Shown: piece by piece, positions 6,669-8,732 of the stretch
Layout: every line of letters starts with the position of its first letter
Numbering within the stretch: position 1 is the stretch's first letter
Origin: QQUD01 sp039029915
GTDB lineage: Bacteria > Chloroflexota > Anaerolineae > Promineifilales > Promineifilaceae
DNA length: 8,732 nucleotides
Assembly (NCBI GenBank): GCA_039029915.1
Contig: JBCCFD010000349.1
Span: 1 to 8,732 of the forward strand
Direction of reading: 5' to 3'
Notes under the pieces: model-generated
Databases searched by the model: none
What the model saw: the letters and a program-made list of their open reading frames with translations, nothing else
What the model was told of the DNA's origin: nothing
Made by a program: the position numbers and the translations under genes

Positions 6669-7874
6669 ATGGATGATTTAAAAGCACTTTGGCGAAATCC
6701 CATTCTACGTACGATCTATATCATTGTTCTGCTTACCACCTTTTGGCGAGGCATTCTCTCGCTGATCCTACCTCTGTACGCTACAAGCTTTGAAGTCTCA
6801 TATATCCAAGTTGGCATTCTTTTAGGTGCGATGGATTTAGGGATGCTCATTGGGGATTTGCCCGCTAGCAATGTCTTAAATCGGCTTGGGCAAAAGAAAA
6901 CGCTCCTTTTGGGGGTAACGATTATGCTTTTTCCAGCTGTTATCCTCGTTTGGGCGCCTCAAATTTTGATTGCTGTTATTTTCCAATTCATCTCAGGGTT
7001 AGGGTTGGCTTTATTTAATTTAGCTAACCATTTATCTATCTCAGAGGCAGTAAAGCTCACAAATCGAGGCAAGGCGATTGCTAGCTTAGGGGGGATCAGT
7101 CGAGTTGGGTTTTTAGTTGGTCCCGCTTTGGGGGGCATCTTAGGTGGGGCCTTTGGGTTAAGAATCCCGTTCTTAATGGCTGGCTTGATTGGGATCATCT
7201 TACTTTACGTCATTTCAACATCACAACTCCCTGAAGTCGAGCTGCATCAACATAATGGCCAAAAGCATCATATTTGGTCCGTTTTCAAAAAGCATCGCCA
7301 GATTTTGCAAGCTGCTGGGGCGGGTGTTCTGCTTGCCCAAACAGTTCGAGCGGGCCGACGCGTCATTATTCCTCTCTTTGGATCTGAAATATTGGGGCTC
7401 GATGTTCAAGCAATTGGCATCATTGTCAGTGCAGCCGCCGCAGTTGATATGGTGATGTTCCCCATCTCGGGGTACATGATGGATAACTGGGGGCGTAAAT
7501 GGTCGATTGTCCCCAGCTTTTTTATGCAAGGGCTAGGTATGGCGTTGGTGCCATTTACGTCTGGATACCTATCGTTGATGCTGGTGGCTTGCTTTATTGG
7601 ATTAGCCAACGGGCTTAGCTCAGGCACGATGATGACGCTAGGTGCTGATTTATCTCCAGAGGGTGGGCGAGGTGAGTTTTTAGCGACGTGGCGCTTTATT
7701 GGGGATAGTGGCTTTGCCATTGCCCCCAATATTGTCGGGCTGGTCGCGGATTTGTTTTTGCTGGGAACGGCCGTGTTTGTTATCGCAGGGGCTGGCGTCA
7801 TGGCAGGCGCCGTCTTCGGTCTCTTTGTCCCCGAAACCCTCAAAAAAGAACCCAACCTTATGACGGCTGATTAA
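6669..7874 (+). CDS. Major facilitator superfamily transporter, drug:H+ antiporter-like
   Basis: A 401-residue inner-membrane protein with about 12 hydrophobic segments and a soluble central loop near residues 190-210. Motif A of the superfamily is seen between segments 2 and 3 (about 57-81, G..IGD....NRLGQKK..LLG) and again between 8 and 9 (about 268-277, GYMMDNWGRK). G151-P-A-L-G-G-I-L-G-G matches motif C in segment 5, typical of proton-driven antiporters, so efflux is more likely than uptake. The substrate is unknown. The frame is open upstream to TTG 6624, which would overlap the hydrolase gene by 41 bases. I prefer ATG 6669, because the protein then starts directly before the first helix and follows the upstream stop by four bases. 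It converges on the gene ending at 7887, with 12 bases between. Confidence 0.9.
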   Translation: MDDLKALWRNPILRTIYIIVLLTTFWRGILSLILPLYATSFEVSYIQVGILLGAMDLGMLIGDLPASNVLNRLGQKKTLLLGVTIMLFPAVILVWAPQILIAVIFQFISGLGLALFNLANHLSISEAVKLTNRGKAIASLGGISRVGFLVGPALGGILGGAFGLRIPFLMAGLIGIILLYVISTSQLPEVELHQHNGQKHHIWSVFKKHRQILQAAGAGVLLAQTVRAGRRVIIPLFGSEILGLDVQAIGIIVSAAAAVDMVMFPISGYMMDNWGRKWSIVPSFFMQGLGMALVPFTSGYLSLMLVACFIGLANGLSSGTMMTLGADLSPEGGRGEFLATWRFIGDSGFAIAPNIVGLVADLFLLGTAVFVIAGAGVMAGAVFGLFVPETLKKEPNLMTAD

Positions 7875-7886
7875 TTTTTAAAATGA

Positions 7887-8240
7887 TTAAATCCAAACCC
7901 TGTGGAAAAGAAACATCAATATCGAATTAGTCGCAAAGGTTAGAATTATTGTTAATAAAACAACACTTACCATTCGGCTCATAAATTCATTGAGCTGAGA
8001 AAATTTTCTCCAGACGAGTGGGTACATCAATAAAGTGAACAGAATAGTTGTAATGGGTACGCCCACAACTGTTAAAATTATTGGAGGAAAACCTTCCACA
8101 ATATTTCCCTCTTCTGGTCCAAGGTAAAATGCCAATTGAATAATCAAACCGCAGTAATTTAAAAATAGCGATATGATGTACCCTAAAATCATAAATACTG
8201 GGATTTCAAGTGCAATTGCCTGCCATTCCTTTTTACTCAT
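7887..8240 (-). CDS. Small membrane protein of unknown function, three hydrophobic segments
   Basis: A 117-residue protein I do not recognise. Hydrophobic stretches lie at about 8-32, 50-74 and 89-113, so it is probably an integral membrane protein with three, possibly four, helices. A short acidic loop (G-P-E-E-G-N) lies between the first two. The start ATG 8240 has AAGGAG (minus strand, 8257-8252) 11 bases upstream, a better site than most neighbours have. The gene is visibly richer in A and T than its neighbours. It is also the only gene in the window without the AACGGCCGTT-type palindrome, which may point to recent acquisition, although it is short. A six-base dyad lies directly upstream of its Shine-Dalgarno. 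Confidence 0.75.
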   Translation of the reverse strand: MSKKEWQAIALEIPVFMILGYIISLFLNYCGLIIQLAFYLGPEEGNIVEGFPPIILTVVGVPITTILFTLLMYPLVWRKFSQLNEFMSRMVSVVLLTIILTFATNSILMFLFHRVWI

Positions 8241-8259
8241 AACTATTAAATCTCCTTAT

Positions 8260-8278
8260 AAGTGATTTAACGTCACTT
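8260..8278. repeat. Short inverted repeat upstream of the small membrane protein gene
   Basis: AAGTGA (8260-8265) and TCACTT (8273-8278) form a perfect six-base dyad around a seven-base centre. It ends directly upstream of the Shine-Dalgarno of the minus-strand gene starting at 8240. It could be a hairpin in the leader or an operator. The rest of the gap (8279-8365) has a short ACAGCTT direct repeat near 8320-8335 but no promoter I would defend. Confidence 0.4.
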
Positions 8279-8365
8279 CATAGCATTGCAGACACGCTCA
8301 AAGTAAAGATTCTCTATAACAGCTTACAGCTTATACACAAACCCACAACTCAAAGCTTACTTCCA

Positions 8366-8732
8366 CTATCCCCATTTATACTTAACCCCATCATCTGTTT
8401 TTAGTTCGCGCCAGCCGTAGTTGCGGATGTTGACGACGCCTGATTTGCCAAATTTAAGCATTGCTTCAGCCATAGGGGCGTTGGCAATTTGAGCCACGTC
8501 TTCAAACAGGTCAACCGGATTTTGTTCGAGCCTACGCGCCACGTGGTAAAAGATGGATAAGCCTACTTCCACACGTCGTTTTTCAGGGATTTCGTAGTTA
8601 GAAACGGCCGTTGCCACCAAACCTAACTTCAACATTTCCAAATCTTCATTCCGAGCCGCAATCGTCGCCGCGCGATGCCCAAAAATACCAAAAAGCGAGC
8701 GGGCTTCCTTTGGCATACCAGCTTGGAATGCC
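8366..8732 (-). CDS. Hypothetical protein, 5' end cut by the window edge
   Basis: The frame stays open on the minus strand from the right edge to TAG at 8366. Codons upstream of the internal ATG at 8716 read A-F-Q-A-G, so the true start probably lies outside the window and only the C-terminal 121 or so residues are seen. I do not recognise the family. The visible part is mainly helical and mixed-charge, with no membrane segment, and ends in an aromatic and basic tail (Y-K-W-G). It carries an AACGGCCGTT copy at 8603 that encodes T-A-V, as in the window's other main genes. It runs in the same direction as the small membrane gene, 125 bases upstream of it. Confidence 0.7.
   Translation of the reverse strand, partial: AFQAGMPKEARSLFGIFGHRAATIAARNEDLEMLKLGLVATAVSNYEIPEKRRVEVGLSIFYHVARRLEQNPVDLFEDVAQIANAPMAEAMLKFGKSGVVNIRNYGWRELKTDDGVKYKWG

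Larger units (their letters stand above)
160..8612. repeat. Highly iterated palindrome AACGGCCGTT, dispersed in coding sequence
   Basis: Exact copies start at 160, 913, 1116, 1169, 2094, 2469, 4638, 5373, 6277 and 8603. One-mismatch copies start at 3161, 3914, 6238 and 7767. All lie inside genes. Eight exact copies are read in the frame that gives T-A-V, one gives N-G-R (1169) and one gives R-P (913). A given 10-mer is expected about 0.01 times in a random sequence of this length, so the excess is very strong. It resembles in behaviour, not in sequence, the HIP1 palindrome of cyanobacteria. Confidence 0.9.

Overview
The window looks like chromosomal DNA from a free-living bacterium, most likely a member of the Chloroflexota (Anaerolineae or Ardenticatenia type). 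This is an inference. It rests on a DUF3662-type FhaA plus FhaB pair of FHA proteins (otherwise typical of Actinobacteria), a selenocysteine-containing SelD, middling GC content and a very frequent palindrome AACGGCCGTT spread through the genes. No rRNA, tRNA, CRISPR array, phage module or complete insertion sequence is visible.

Layout. Bases 1-102 hold nothing I can identify. Two overlapping minus-strand genes (103-528 and 525-1319) encode FHA phosphopeptide-binding proteins of the FhaB and FhaA types. They are transcribed from a near-consensus promoter at 1331-1359. A divergent promoter at 1366-1393 reads into selD (1489-2526). The selD reading frame contains an in-frame TGA at codon 17, at the catalytic position, followed by a hairpin with bacterial SECIS geometry. 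The gene is therefore read as a selenoprotein and is 28 codons longer than a standard ORF call starting at 1573 would give. An AT-rich inverted repeat follows selD. Next is a 572-residue protein of unknown function (2669-4387) whose C-terminal part recalls nucleoside phosphorylases. Then comes an 81-bp MITE-like element (4448-4528).

A co-directional run follows: an M24 aminopeptidase/prolidase (4609-5700), a metallo-beta-lactamase-fold hydrolase (5726-6664) and an MFS transporter (6669-7874). The spacing of 25 and 4 bases suggests one transcription unit. Two minus-strand genes converge on it: a small AT-rich three-segment membrane protein (7887-8240), and a gene of unknown function (8366 to beyond the right edge) that is cut by the window.

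How the genes fit together. SelD makes selenophosphate for selenocysteyl-tRNA and is itself a selenoprotein, so the host must carry SelA, SelB and tRNA-Sec elsewhere. The FHA pair probably reads phosphothreonine marks made by Ser/Thr kinases acting on cell-wall or division proteins; the kinase genes are not in this window. The peptidase, hydrolase and transporter run may process and move small molecules, but no substrate can be named. I do not see an obviously new multi-gene defence or biosynthetic system. The most notable points are the SelD recoding site, the iterated palindrome, the MITE-like element and the uncharacterised 572-residue protein.
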